From Gossypium raimondii (lineage: Eukaryota; Streptophyta; Magnoliopsida; Malvales; Malvaceae): DNA of 64,000 nucleotides. The notes under the pieces were generated by a model. It did not search any database and was not told the origin of the DNA. It worked only from the letters and a program-made list of their open reading frames with translations. The position numbers and the translations under genes were made by a program. Position 1 is the stretch's first letter. Each line of letters starts with the position of its first letter. Shown piece by piece: positions 11,605 through 24,410 of this stretch. The stretch is from contig NC_068570.1 of assembly GCF_025698545.1 (NCBI RefSeq), positions 434,001 to 498,000 on the forward strand, in the 5' to 3' direction.

Positions 11605-11950
11605 CTATTAATTTATGTGCTATGTATAAGTTGTGTATTTAGTTCCTATACTTTTATTAGGTATTTTTAGTCTACAACACTTTTTGAACTTTAAATTTTC
11701 AATCATAGCCAAAAGAGCGATTGTTAGATTCATTAAATCTAGTTATACTATTTTCAAAATCAAGTGATAAATATAATATTACACGTGTAATGCAATGTCG
11801 ATTACTAAAAAGCTAGTTCATAAATTTAATGACTATCGATTACGTCAAGATTAAAATTTTAAGATCCAAAAATATATGGATTAAAAATAATCAAATTGAA
11901 AAGTATGAACTAAATCTACAATTTTACGCATGGTATTAAATTACAACTTT
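11605..11950. mobile_element. Inverted-repeat element, family B
   Basis: Left arm 'ataagttgtgtatttagttc' pairs with right-arm text 'gaactaaatctacaatttta'. The same arms occur at 15.7-16.2 kb and 29.3-29.7 kb. No coding capacity; probably a MITE. Confidence 0.55.
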
Positions 11951-13919
11951 AACTAAACAAATTTAAATGCTACCGTCTGAGTCAAAGACCAAAATTTTAA
12001 TTTTGTAACCAAATTAAAAGAATAATCACTAAAATTGAACCAATTAAATTACATAAAATAAATTCATAATTTATGTATATAGAAAAATTTTACCAAATTT
12101 AATTGCATGTTACTCTAAAGTTTATATGTTATATTTTAATATTATCCTAAAGACTGAATTTTTAGAATTTGAAGCGAAGAATCACGAGAATTCATCGTTG
12201 TGATGTATACTAATAGGACTAATAAATAAGACAAATTTTGTATATATTATTACTATAACTTTGCACTTCAAGGTTCAATAGTATACCTTGAAACTAGCAT
12301 TTTCTTTATTATTTTGCACATTGTATACCTTCAACTTAAATTTCACATAAAATATTTGTAATAAATAGTCACTCCTTAACCTTTAAATAAAAAATAATAT
12401 GTTTGCACACTCGAATCCACATCTTCCTACATTGACAATAATACCGATGCCAATTGAACTAAATTATAGATTTAATTTTTAAATGATATAAATTATATAA
12501 TATAAAAACAAAACAAAACATTATATAATTAAATATTGAGTTAAACTCAAACTCGATTAATATTTTAAATGGATCTAAAAATTCTACCAAAATTTATTTT
12601 CTGAATCTAATATTATTCAAACTCTCTTGAATATCGAAGAAAATTTAGACTTAAACTAATAATCCGAACTTTTAATAAATTACATAAAACATAAGTAAGC
12701 ATATGCATTAAGGCCAGCCTTAAATAAAGTTGGGAAGTAAACATAATCCTATGACAATGGATGATTGTTAAAATGTGTGGAGCACTTTTAAAGTAAACTC
12801 CCTTGTATTATTGGGACTTCTTTATGTTGATTTTAGTGATTTGTATAAGGATTTTATTAGGTTAAAAAATTAAATAAAATTTAAAGTTATATAGTGGAAT
12901 TTTCTTTTGCATGATTATTTTTGTTAAAAGAATTGCATGATTGACTTTTTCCCCATTATTTTGCATGCAAGGGTCCTCTTATTTTCTTTTGCTTTTGCTT
13001 TTAATCTAATTATATTTATGAACCCAGATCACCACATTCATCTCACCTTGACATAATCAACATTTGAGTCAATTAATCTGTTTGAATTCAATTTCGGTTA
13101 ACGGTCTGAAATATTCGGATAATCATTTAAATAAAAATTTTATTGAAGCTGGAAACAATCAAATAGTAAAACAACATAAATTTAAAGTTGATCTAAACAA
13201 AATAATGTGATAATTTTAAAATTAAAATTTCAGACAAATTTATTAGGAACTAATATATAAATCATGATTGTGATGGATGAGGCTTAACCACAATCTCCAT
13301 TATTCTCATAATGATTATTATCACTATGAAAAGTTGTCTAGAAACGATACGTGGAAAATATATTGAAGTTGACGACGTTAACCCAAGTTTGTTTATTTGA
13401 AAATTTCAGTCAATCATGCAATGCGATAATAATGACGAAAGAAAAAGGGAGTTGAGAGAGGAAGAGTGGTGTCGGTAGTAGGAATGATAGCGAGTCAGAT
13501 ATATATATTCGAATATTAAAAAAATTAATTTATAAATTTATCGAATATCATAATCTAAATCTGTAATGCTGATACAAATTTATAACACCCAAATTTGATA
13601 TTCAAATAAAAATTTACATTTGTTCTGAATTTATAATGAACCATAAATTTAACTACAAAAATTAAATCAATCTAAATTATTATCCCTACATGGGATCCGC
13701 GGTTTTCCTATTTAGTGAATGTAATGATTGGGAAAAGGGGCACCGTTGATGCCCCGTTTGTTTGTCAATTTTAAGGCAAGTAATAGTGTGCTGCTACATC
13801 TCCGTCCCGTTTACGTCGGTGAAAGCAACATATTCGACAAAATTTGTTCACTTTTGAAACTAACAGCTTAACACGATTTTTGGATCACGTGAAGTAAAGG
13901 TGTAGTCTTATAGACTTAG

Positions 13920-13933
13920 CCCCCCCCCCCCCC
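13920..13933 (+). repeat. Run of 14 C
   Basis: Homopolymer of C in otherwise AT-rich DNA. Length is prone to sequencing and replication error. Confidence 0.9.
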
Positions 13934-15405
13934 TTACTCCATTATTAGGGATTTTCCTCTTTTAGGGCCTTAGGTTAGTTAAAAATTTTATCGAGTCGAA
14001 TTAAGTTTAAATTATAAAAAATGATTGCTTTAAATTCGGCTAGAATTTTATCAAATGATATTGTAAAAATTCAAGCTTTACTTTAAGAAATTTGAGCTAT
14101 TTCAATTTGATTAAATTAAACTTATTTATTCAATTTATATATACGAGTTTAGGTTTAAAATTATTTTAAAATTTGCACTCACATAATAATTATATTGCAC
14201 GATTAAGTCCACTTGAATTTGCTATCTCCTACAATAATATTAGTGTCAACTGAATTAGTTTCAATTGGCCTAATTTCTTAAAAAATTAAATGACAATTTT
14301 AAGTTTTAAGTGGGTATTAAAATAAAGTAATCATCTAATATTAAAATATTTAAAGTTTGATTAGATTTACGAGCTTCTCGAGTTGAATATTAAAATATTT
14401 TGAAAAAACTTTCGATTTGCTGAATGTTCTAATTTGTTGTCCTAATTGATGATGCAACATAGGTTAGAATATGGGAGTAAAACTAATAAATTCGAAAAGA
14501 GAGTAAGATATTAAAGAGATAAATTGACATACAATATTTGTTAATATAGTTCGAATAATAATATTACTATCTGAAACTTTACTTATTGAATGATTTTATT
14601 CAATAATTGGTCTAGATCACTTATTGACTAAAACCTAATCTACCTTTACAAGTTACAACATTAAATAATTGCAACCCCAAATAAAAAAACCAGATAAATT
14701 AGCTATAAATTCAAGTTGACTTTATTCATAAAAATTTCCTCTTTTAAATTTCGAATTCATGCCTTCCAACACCAACAAAAAAAAATCCGATAAAGATAAG
14801 GTTACAAGCCATTTAGAAGTACTTTTTCTCTCTTCAAATTCGACCAAATAATAAAAATAACATTTTTCATATAATCATTTATTGTTAAGTCATAAATACT
14901 AGCAAACTGAAACACACTTTAACTACCCTAAACTGATGTCCTAATTGATATTCGAACAAAGCATGGAGTTTTGGCCAATCGATTTGTCTCACATGTTAAC
15001 TATGTTTCCAATATTGTTTAGTTGCCTTTAATTTAATGCTTGAACCTTGAAGTGCCATAGTATGAGCCCAACAGGGGAAATGTAATTGGATTGCAAAAAT
15101 ATTTTAGATTGAATTTAACAAAATTGGGCCTCAGCAAGTGGAATATATGAAAGGGTATTTGTCATCTACAGCTAGATCGTTTGGAAACTACATTTTGTTC
15201 CATATGAAAGCCATATACAATTCAAATCAAATTGGATTCCCTTCACTTCTCTTTGCATTGATTCCCTACAAAGTGGAACACAGAATAAGCTTCTTCTTCA
15301 TCACAATTTGAAAACTACATTTCTGTTTCATTAATATTTCAACTCAAAAAACACCCATTTTTGTCGCTCAAATACACCTGTTTTTGCTCCTTGCTCGAAG
15401 AATTA
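13934..15405. other. Intergenic upstream of the lectin gene
   Basis: AT-rich, no recognised gene or transposon. The last ~150 bases probably hold the lectin promoter and 5' leader. No clear TATA box was identified. Confidence 0.4.
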
Positions 15406-18400
15406 ATGGTAACCATGAATTTCCTTTTACAATTTGTTTTACAATTCTATTGATTTTCAGCTTTAATTTAATTCTCCTACATGATCATGTTGCTAGAATC
15501 TTGACGGCTATCAAAAACCGGTATCCTACGGTCCATGGGGAGGCCAAGGTGGATTATACTGGGACGATGGAGTGAACTTCACCATAAAACAATTGGTGAT
15601 AGTTCATGGACTTGGAATTGACTCGATCCAAATCGAATACGATAATGAAGGGAACTCTATTTGGTCAAGAAAGCATGGAGGTGATGGAGGGTCTAAGATG
15701 GATAAGGTTAGCCTTTTGAATTAAATTCTATTATTAGCGCCTGTAGTATGTGCAAGTTATGGATTTAGTCCCTTAATTTTAATTTGGTCATTTTTGGTCA
15801 CTGAATTTTTAGAATTTTAAAATTTTAGTCCTGACCAAATAGTAACTATTAAATTTATAAGTTAAGTTTTTTTTTTTCAAAATTTGATGCATCAAACGTA
15901 TTTTCGCATATGTAATGCTTTGTCAACTTGCTATTCCCATATGTTACTAAAAAAAAACAGTTAATAGATTTATTGACGGTTGTTTGCATTAAGATTAAAA
16001 ATTTGAAAAATATAGTGACTAATAATGATCTAGTTGTAGAATATGGACTAAATCTACAACTATACATGATACAAGACCAATATAAGAATTTAACTGCAAC
16101 CGTTTGGTCATCAGGACCAAAACTTTCAAAATTCAAAAATTACAAGGTCTAATAGCAAAATTTGACCTTATAAACCCTATACTTATTTTTGTGATTTTTG
16201 AATTTGTTTTAGGTAAAACTTGATTACCCAAATGAGTTTCTTACATCAATCCATGGATACTACGGTAACCTTAATGAAAGGGGACCTATTATGGTTAGGT
16301 CACTCACTTTGCAAAGCAATAGGAAAGCTTATGGACCCTATGGTGTTGAACAAGGGACATGTTTTTCAATGAATAGGGGGAAGATTGTTGGGTTCCATGG
16401 CAAGTCTGGTTGGTATTTGGATGCAATTGGGGTTTATTCAATGCCTATGTTGAAAATGAATCATTCGAAGACTATTGTTCATGCACAAAGTTTTGCTGGT
16501 AATGGAGGTGAGAGAGATGGGTTTTCAGTGATACAAGGAAGTGTTGGAGAAAGCTATGATATTGTTTTAGCTGTTAGACAAAGGGATTTGATAGGGAATT
16601 CATTGCCAAGGGAGCTATCTAGGCGAGGCTCTAGGAGTTGTACTGAAGAATCTAGTGATGGAGAAACCAAAGGCAAGGTAAGAATTAAAACTCGACTTGG
16701 TTAATTTAGATTTGAATATGATTCAATTTGAACTTGTTTAATTCAAATTAGAAATAATTTGAACTCAAAATGACCTAAATTAGAAATAATTCAAATTCGA
16801 TTTAGTTTGAGTTCAAAATGATTTGATCAAGTGATCTAAAATGACTCAAACCCTAGTGCCAAACTTGAATGACTAGACTTGAAAAACTTGAATAACTAGA
16901 ATCTAGAATGATTCTAACGCAAGTTAACCTAAAGTCAAATTGACTTGAACATTTGAAATTACCGATTTCAAGTGTCAAACCCAAAATGATAAGATAAAAA
17001 AAGAAAGAAGATTGGTCTAAACCCTAAAACTTGACTTGCTAAATTTGAATCCAAATACGATTCAATTTTTTTTATTATTATACAAATGAACAATTACATT
17101 ACATTGAGGGAAGGGGAAAGAATTTACAAACACAAGGATCGAACCTAGTAACATGATTGACAAATATGATTCAATCTAAACCTACCTAATTCAAACAGAC
17201 TCAATATGGTTTGAATTCAAAATAACCCAAACTCAATTGACTTGAACCCAAACTCACTTGAACAGGTGACCTGAAATGATTTTAACCCAAGTATAAAACC
17301 TAAAAAGACTAGATTTGAAAAATTCGAATGGCAAACTTGAATGATTTGGAATCAAAATTGACACAAATTCGAAATAATCCAAACTTTAAATGATTGTACT
17401 ATTCAAATTGACCCGATTTAAAACCAATTAAAATCTACTTTTGATTTTCCTTTTGTGCTATATGAACAATAAAAATGTAAAACCTAAACTCGAAAACTGG
17501 TAAATCCTAATGATTTGAATTTAAAACGGACACGAATTCAAAATGATGAAAACTCGAAATAAACCTAGAATTATAAAACTCAAATTGATCGATCTAGATT
17601 GACTCAAATAGAAACCAACCCGACCTATTCAATTAACGGGTCTAAACTCTACTTTTGATATCCCGTTTATATTATAGGCAAGATACAATTTCTTCTTCTT
17701 TCTTGCATGTTTAAGGTTTCATTTCAGACACCTGAGAAGCTGCCATCGAACGTACCGGAAGGAGTGATAGCTTATGGACCATGGGGTGGCAATGGTGGAA
17801 CCAAATTTGATGATGGAACCTATACCGGTGTAAGGCAAATTACTTTATCACGCAATGTTGGAATTGTATCAATAAAGGTTTGCTATGACCGCAATGGACA
17901 AGCACATTGGGGAAGCAAACATGGAGGCACCGGAGGTTTCAAAACTGAAAGGGTGAGTCTAGCTTCTCTTGTAGAATTCAAATCAATATTCAGAAATGAA
18001 AATTACAATGAATTCAAAATACCGGTAAACTCGAGCCCCGAAATAAATTTAATTTCCGTGCTCCTTGACGTTTTCAAATTTATTTTTTTTGGTTTCCTAC
18101 TGTTTATAGTGTTGTTGGAATCGAACTAGACCAGTCGATATATCATTAATCTAGACAACAAAATTGAATCAGCCTTTGAGTGTATGGCTCAGGATTGGTA
18201 AAAAATCGGTAGTCAAGACAAAAAATTGGCAATTTAAACACATGATTTGGTTTATAATTTTTTTTAATTGTTTTAGGCTGATTGTTGAACCAATTGAACC
18301 GAGAATTGATGGTTTGACTAATTCAATCATCAATCCAATATTCAAAACATTAATTACCTAGATACCTGTCAACCCAGTGTTTTAGTAAACTCTTTTGTTC

Positions 18401-20529
18401 CTCTCTATAAAACACTTCTCCCATAGATTACACATTTCTCATGGTTTTAATGCTTAACTAAAAAACTGGCACCTAAATTATATTGCTTTTCTCATTTAGG
18501 CATTTAAAGGCTTTTTTTTTTCAAAAGTGGTACATAAAGTATTAAATCCGTCTTAATTTACTCAAAAATCTGATATTCAATAAGAATGTGTAATCATCAC
18601 GTTCTTATTGGTTGGTATCGTATTTTGAAATAAAATGAGACAAAATTGATAGTTTAGGTACTACTTTTGATTTTAAAAAACTTTAGGTACCGAAGTGGAA
18701 AAAGTATAATTTGAGGACCAATTTTATATTTAAGTCAAACTCTAAAAGTTAATACCTATTCTATGTTTTCAAAGCCTATGCTTAATCACTAATTGATCTT
18801 CAACCAATACGGTTATACTAGAATACAAACTAATTATCCATCAAAATTTGGATAAATATTTAACGGTTCCATTATCCACAGATAATGTTTGATTATCCGT
18901 CAGAAATTTTGACGCACGTAACGGGAACGTTCGGACCATTAATGTACATAGGGCCTAATGTGATCAAGTCACTTACATTCTACACCAACAAAGGAAAGCA
19001 TGGACCATATGGAGATGAACAAGGACCTTCTTTCTCCAACAAAATCAATGAAGGCAAGATTGTTGGATTCCATGGCAAAGAGGGTTTATTCTTGGATGCT
19101 TTTGGCGTGCACGTCATGGAAACTAAAGTACCACCACCAAAGCCACCTTTGTCCCGAGCAATCATCCAAGGTGAAAGGACTATAGCCGAGATTGATAATT
19201 CTCCGTGGTCGAACAAACTAGTGCTAGCCAAGCGAGGACCGATTGAAGAGGTATTTTGTTTTCATTGATATGTTGTTACCAGATTCACTGATAGAGCGTA
19301 AAATTATGTACTTACTGATGTATATGATTTGGATTGAATATTTTTAGGTTGCTTGTAGTGTGGTGAAAGAACCAGCACCGTGTGGACCTGGACCTTGGGG
19401 AGGAGATGGAGGACGACCATGGGATGATGGAGTATATTCTGGGATTAAACAAATTTATATAACGAAATCTGATGCTATTTGCTCAATTCAGGTTGAGTAT
19501 GATCGGAATGGACAATCAGTTTGGTCTGTGAAACATGGAGGTCATGATGGAACTACCACAAATCGGGTAATTAAACTTTAATTCACTCTCAACCTAGTCT
19601 GATTTGGTCATAAAAAATATACAATCCGAACTTGTCTAACCCAAACATGAAAAATGACCAGAACTTTAGAATAATCCAAACATGAAATGATTTGAGCTTG
19701 AAATGATACAAACCCAAAATGACATGAACCCGAAATGACATGTGCAAGTAACAGAAAAAAACCCAACCTAAAAACTTCAACTGATAAACTTGAATAACAG
19801 ACCCAAAATTATCCAAACCAGATTAACCCGAACTCAAAATGGTTTAAACTAGAAACAATTCGAATTTTAAACTCAAATTAACCTAAGCTTGAACCTAACC
19901 TGAACGCGAAATAATCTAAATTTGAAACTATACAAACACGAACAAATAACTCAAAATGGCCTATACTTAAAGTGATCAGAACCCAAAATAATCTAAATCC
20001 ATAATGACTTATGGAGAAAAACTCGAGCTTCAAACCCAAATGACTTGAACTTGAAATAATAAAAAGAAAATAATTCAAATGACCCGAACCAGATTGACTC
20101 CAAACTTAAATTGCCCTAACTTAAAATGACCTGGATCCGAAACAATTTGAGCTCGAAATAACCCAAACAACTCAGCTGGCAGGTCTACTAAGCTGGTATT
20201 TTTTAACAGACCAAAACCTTGATTTTTTGCAGGTGAAATTGGATGATCCGCACGAGGTACTGAATTGCATATCCGGCTATTATGGCACCATTAACAATGA
20301 CGAGCAGCTCAAAGTTGTAAAGTCATTAACGTTTAACACCAGCAGAGGCAAGTATGGTCCATTTGGTGAGGAGAAAGGGACGTATTTCACTTCAACCATA
20401 ACAGAGGGAAAGGTAGTGGGGTTCCATGGGAGGAGCAGCTCTTATTTGGATGCCATTGGAGTTCATATGCAGCATTGGCTAGGAAATCAAAGAACAACTA
20501 AGAGGTCTCTCTTCAAATTTTTCAGTTGA
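15406..20529 (+). CDS. Jacalin-related lectin with three jacalin domains
   Basis: Cytosolic or nuclear sugar-binding protein of the mannose-specific jacalin-related type (family knowledge). Exons: 15406-15408 (tentative, ATG only), 15497-15706, 16213-16677, 17728-17952, 18882-19250, 19348-19566, 20233-20529; about 595 aa. Every junction is phase 0, and each jacalin domain is made of two exons. Domain 1 starts PVSYGPWGGQGG and ends GWYLDAIGVYSMP. Domain 2 runs from AYGPWGGNGG to GLFLDAFGVHVM. Domain 3 runs from GPGPWGGDGG to SSYLDAIGVHMQHW. A Ser/Arg-rich linker (ELSRRGSRSCTEESSDGETK) joins domains 1 and 2. The GxxxD sugar-binding motif is present in domains 1 and 2, but domain 3 has Ser for the Gly. 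No signal peptide. The exon at 17728 could instead start at 17716, also in frame. The start is the weakest part of the model. Confidence 0.88.
15725..16170. mobile_element. Family B inverted-repeat element in lectin intron 2
   Basis: Left arm 'caagttatggatttagtccc' is complementary, with mismatches, to 'ggactaaatctacaactata' on the right. It is contained in intron 15707-16212. Confidence 0.6.
16690..17640. repeat. Degenerate minisatellite of ~20-bp words in lectin intron 3
   Basis: The intron is built from short degenerate words such as 'aactcaaaatgacc', 'tgacttgaacccaaactcac' and 'cgaaataatccaaac', repeated without a strict period. The same text occurs in intron 6 of this gene and at several other places in the window. 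Confidence 0.7.
19590..20190. repeat. Degenerate minisatellite in lectin intron 6
   Basis: Same word set as in intron 3: 'gaacccgaaatgacatg', 'aaatgacctggatccgaaac', 'acccgaactcaaaatggttt'. It fills nearly the whole of intron 19567-20232. Confidence 0.72.
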
Positions 20530-21075
20530 ATTGTAATCTATATGGGTGTTTTTTGGTACACTGGTTAAGATAATATTGGTAGGCAAATGACCATGGATTA
20601 TTGTTGTTTTTGCTTAGGTGGGATTTAATATTTGTAATAATTTTTATATAATGCCTACAACTACTTATAATCTATCTCCAACCCTTAAATAAAAGGATAA
20701 AAGTGTTTCAACGTGCTTGAACTCAGATCCTCCTATTCTGGCAACAATACCAATGCCAACCAAGCTAAGCCTTAGTCGGCTAGTCTTTGTATTTAATTTG
20801 ACATGATTTAAACATTATATTTTTCTAATATTATTAGTTAGCTCAAATAGTTCACACTACTAAATTTTGGTACAACTCACACACCACCGGTAATAGCAAA
20901 TCACTGCAAACACAATAGGCCACGTTCCTACGATTCGAACCCAAACAATTCTTGAGGAAGGTGAATACTCGACCAATGACAGCAACTTGAGGTTCTTCGA
21001 TTAAAATATTGATTTATATCAGTTTTTTAAGAAACTCTTTCAGCACAAAAAATAATCCATGTCAACATACTTTAA

Positions 21076-21448
21076 AGGGATAAATTTACATTTAGCCCTT
21101 AAACTTAGGAGCTTTTCCCAATTTGGTCCATGAATTTGGATTTTTTAAGTATGATGATGTGGCACTTTGAGATTGTGCCAATCATCATCTTTTTTAATTA
21201 AAAATATTATAATTTACTTAGAATTTTTTAAATGTTTTTTTATTTTTAGATTTTATATAATTTTTTAATTTTCATGTGATGACGTGACATAATCTCAAAG
21301 TACCACATTATCACTCTTAAAAGTAATCCAAGTTCAAAGACCAAATTAATTTTTTATCAAGTTCCAAGACTAACATGGAGCAAAAAAAGTTTAGGGATCA
21401 AGTTTGAAAAAATTGTCAAATTCGGGGACTAAATATTACTTTATCTCT
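21076..21448. mobile_element. Inverted-repeat element (MITE-like)
   Basis: Left end 'agggataaatttacatttag' matches the reverse complement of the right end ('gactaaatattactttatct') with mismatches. Inner arms also pair: 'gatgtggcactttgagatt' against 'aatctcaaagtaccacat'. Non-coding. Confidence 0.6.
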
Positions 21449-23965
21449 AATTTCAAATAGGTTTTAAAAGAAAAAAAAATCGTCAACATTTTAACCGAAA
21501 TAATTGATCATATTGATTAGTTGGATTAACTAATGACATTATAAAAATAGAAAGACCCAATTATATCAAATTAAAGTATATAGACTATATCCTAAATTTG
21601 AGCATAATAAAAGGATCAAAACCATGATTAGACCTTCTGAAAAACTGCAACTATGGGTATAGGCCTGTTGGGCTACACGTCAAACTCGAGCATCCCCGAA
21701 GCTCAATTAATACTTAAGGGAACTCTTAAGGTAACTTTCAAAATTATAAAAATATAAACATTAAAATAAGTCTATGAACTAGTGAATCAAATTGGGGTGT
21801 GAGCTTCGAATTATCAATTCAACAAAAATTAGATTAGATGGAATTTGATTCGATCTGAAAATTATCATTATTCAACCTAACATGGAATCAAATTCATAAG
21901 GACCCAAATAAGCAACTTAGAATGTTGAGCATAAAACTCCCTAAAAAAAACCTCGAAACAACAATTTTAATACTTGAATTAACCCAACCCGGAACCAATC
22001 AAATACATTAACTGCTATATATATGCCTAATAATTCAAGTCCACTGATTTTGTGACAGCATAGAAGGATATGATGAATCAAATACAAATCTAGAAGTTAC
22101 CCTCGAAATGAAATAGCATCAATCTTGGGTACAGAAGAATAGAATCAAATTAACGTACATGTATAGTTAATCCGTTATATTAATATTCTTTATGTGTTAT
22201 AAATCACATAATATATAAAAAAAAAGCATTATTAACTTAAAAATAGGGCGGGTCGGGCTCAAGTTTTCAAGGTTCAAACTTCGAGCTCGACCCATATTTT
22301 AAATGGACTTAATTCTTTTTCAAGATAAATACTTTTGTCCAAACTCTAACAAATTTCAGGCGGCCCTTTAGCTTGGGCGAGTAACTCAGCTCATGAATAT
22401 GTTTACTTGGTAGCCGTGTAACAAAAAAATAACATTGTAATGAATAGAATTTAAAAGAAGAATTTTAGAGGTGTTAAGAATAGAACTTATATTTTTAAAT
22501 CTGAAGAGTAGAATAACTAAATTTCTTAAAATAAAAAATGCATGAACTTAAAAACCATATTTTAATTTAATGAATCAGGAGCTTAGCTAAAAGGGAGTGA
22601 GGGGCTTAGCCCCGTAATTAAATGGAGTAATAATAACTTTGATCCCTCGTAATTATAAAATATTGAATTTAAGCTCTATTTTAAATAAAAAATTTACTTT
22701 CAACCATAAAACTTTTAAAATTTTATTTTGATCCCAAAACCGAATTTCTAGCTTCTATCATCTTCCATGTGATCCACCTTCAACCCAGCTGGTTTTATCA
22801 TCAATTGATTTGTGTTTTTGCTGACAACATTCTTGGATTCATATTCAAAAACCTCAAGTACTCAATTAATTAATTATTGATTTGAAAGGCTAATGTCTCG
22901 GATTTATATGGACAAAATAACATAATTTGCATATGATATACTCTTATAAACATTGACAAACATAATTAATCTTCTTAAACCACATATAATCTAATCAGTC
23001 CTTTCGAATTTATTTCTAATCATATTATTGGCATAAGCAAAGGCATGATGCAATTTCTATTGGGACCGGTGAGAAAATTTGTAGTGGTATGATAGGATAT
23101 ATGATTCAACCCATTTTGTAATCCAATTTGGTTTTATTTAGTACACATATTAATATTTTATTTACAAATCACATATTAAAATTTTGTTCTTTAAATTGCA
23201 TATTACATTTCCTTGCACGGCTTCTTAAATTAACTATAATTAATTAATTGGTTAAAATGTATCATAAGTCTATGTACTATTTGTAAATTAAGAATTTAAT
23301 TTCTCTATTTTTAGATTTTAAAATTCAAATCCAACTGATTATTAAAGTTATTTTGTTAAATTCATGTTTATTATATCAATTATCAAGTGAGTATTTTATT
23401 TTTAATTTTAAAATGTTATACCAACAAATTTAATAGCATTAACAATTGAATCTAAAATTTTAAATTTGAAAGGCAGAGGACTACATTCATGACTAAATTC
23501 TAAACTAATGTCTCTCAAATCGAGTAATAAGGAATTTAATATATATTCTTTATGTAAGGTTTCAATTTCGAATTTTGTGAATGAAAAAATATCGTTAAAA
23601 AAATTTGTACTCCTAAGGTTTGACACAATAAACAAGATACTTATGACAACAAGACCATGAAGTCTGAGACGAAAGAACAATTAATAGGTAATTAAAAACT
23701 AATTATGTAATTAATAAGGTGATGTAAGAAGGCAAAGATTGAGGAAGATTAGCTGTCTTTTTGTGTGTGTGCTTTGGGCAAAAGCAAGAGACATTAGTAT
23801 TTTTTATTCATGTCTAGATAGTAATATATGTACACAAACAAATGACTTCACATAAGGAAAAATATTGAAAGACTTTGATCTTGGTTGTTAATGGGCTCAT
23901 CTTTTCCTTAGCTATTAAAGAAGACAAGTTATGGAATCTTGGGGATTTAATGGATAAAAAATTTA

Positions 23966-24410
23966 TGGGTAAACTATAAAAATAGTCATTTTTGTTTGCT
24001 TTAAATGACATTTTAGTCACTTATGTTTGAAATGTTACGTTTTAGTCACTTACGTTATTGCTCTGTTACGAAGTGGTCACTCTACCATTAAGTTCCGTTA
24101 CCTCCCTATCGGTGGTGGCAGTCTAAATGGGTATTAAATGCCAACTTGGATGTCCTACGTAACAGTCTAAATTAAACTTATTTAATTAAAAACCTATTTT
24201 TATCCCAGCAACTAGACATCCAAGTTTGCATTTTAAACCCATTTGGACTACCACGTAGAACTGCCATTAAAGAGATAACGGAGTTTAACGATAGAGTGAC
24301 CACTTTGTAACAAAACAATAATGTAAGTGACCTAAACGTAACATTTCAAACATAAGTAACTAAAATATAATCTAAGGCAAAAAAAAGTGATTATTTTTGT
24401 AGTTTACCCA
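23966..24410. mobile_element. MITE with long terminal inverted repeats and a 7-bp target-site duplication
   Basis: Termini 'tgggtaaacta' and 'tagtttaccca' are perfect inverted repeats. The arms stay complementary for roughly 200 bp on each side ('tatgtttgaaatgttacgtt' on the left, its near complement on the right), so it is almost a complete hairpin. The flanks are both AAATTTA (23959-23965 and 24411-24417). No coding capacity. Confidence 0.85.

Larger units (their letters stand above)
10801..13919. other. Intergenic with two inverted-repeat elements
   Basis: Upstream of the beta-galactosidase start. It holds a MITE family A copy at about 11143-11503 and a family B inverted-repeat element at about 11605-11950. 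A repeat related to 24.8-25.2 kb (containing 'aaaacaaaacaaaacat') lies at about 12480-12660. The rest is AT-rich. No gene recognised. Confidence 0.55.

Noticed and set aside
18980..19231. Minus-strand open frame in the lectin gene
   Set aside because: It is the antisense shadow of lectin exon 18882-19250.
20930..20960. tRNA-like 'gattcgaaccc' segment
   Set aside because: No partner arms; it belongs to a dispersed repeat also seen near 28.15 kb.
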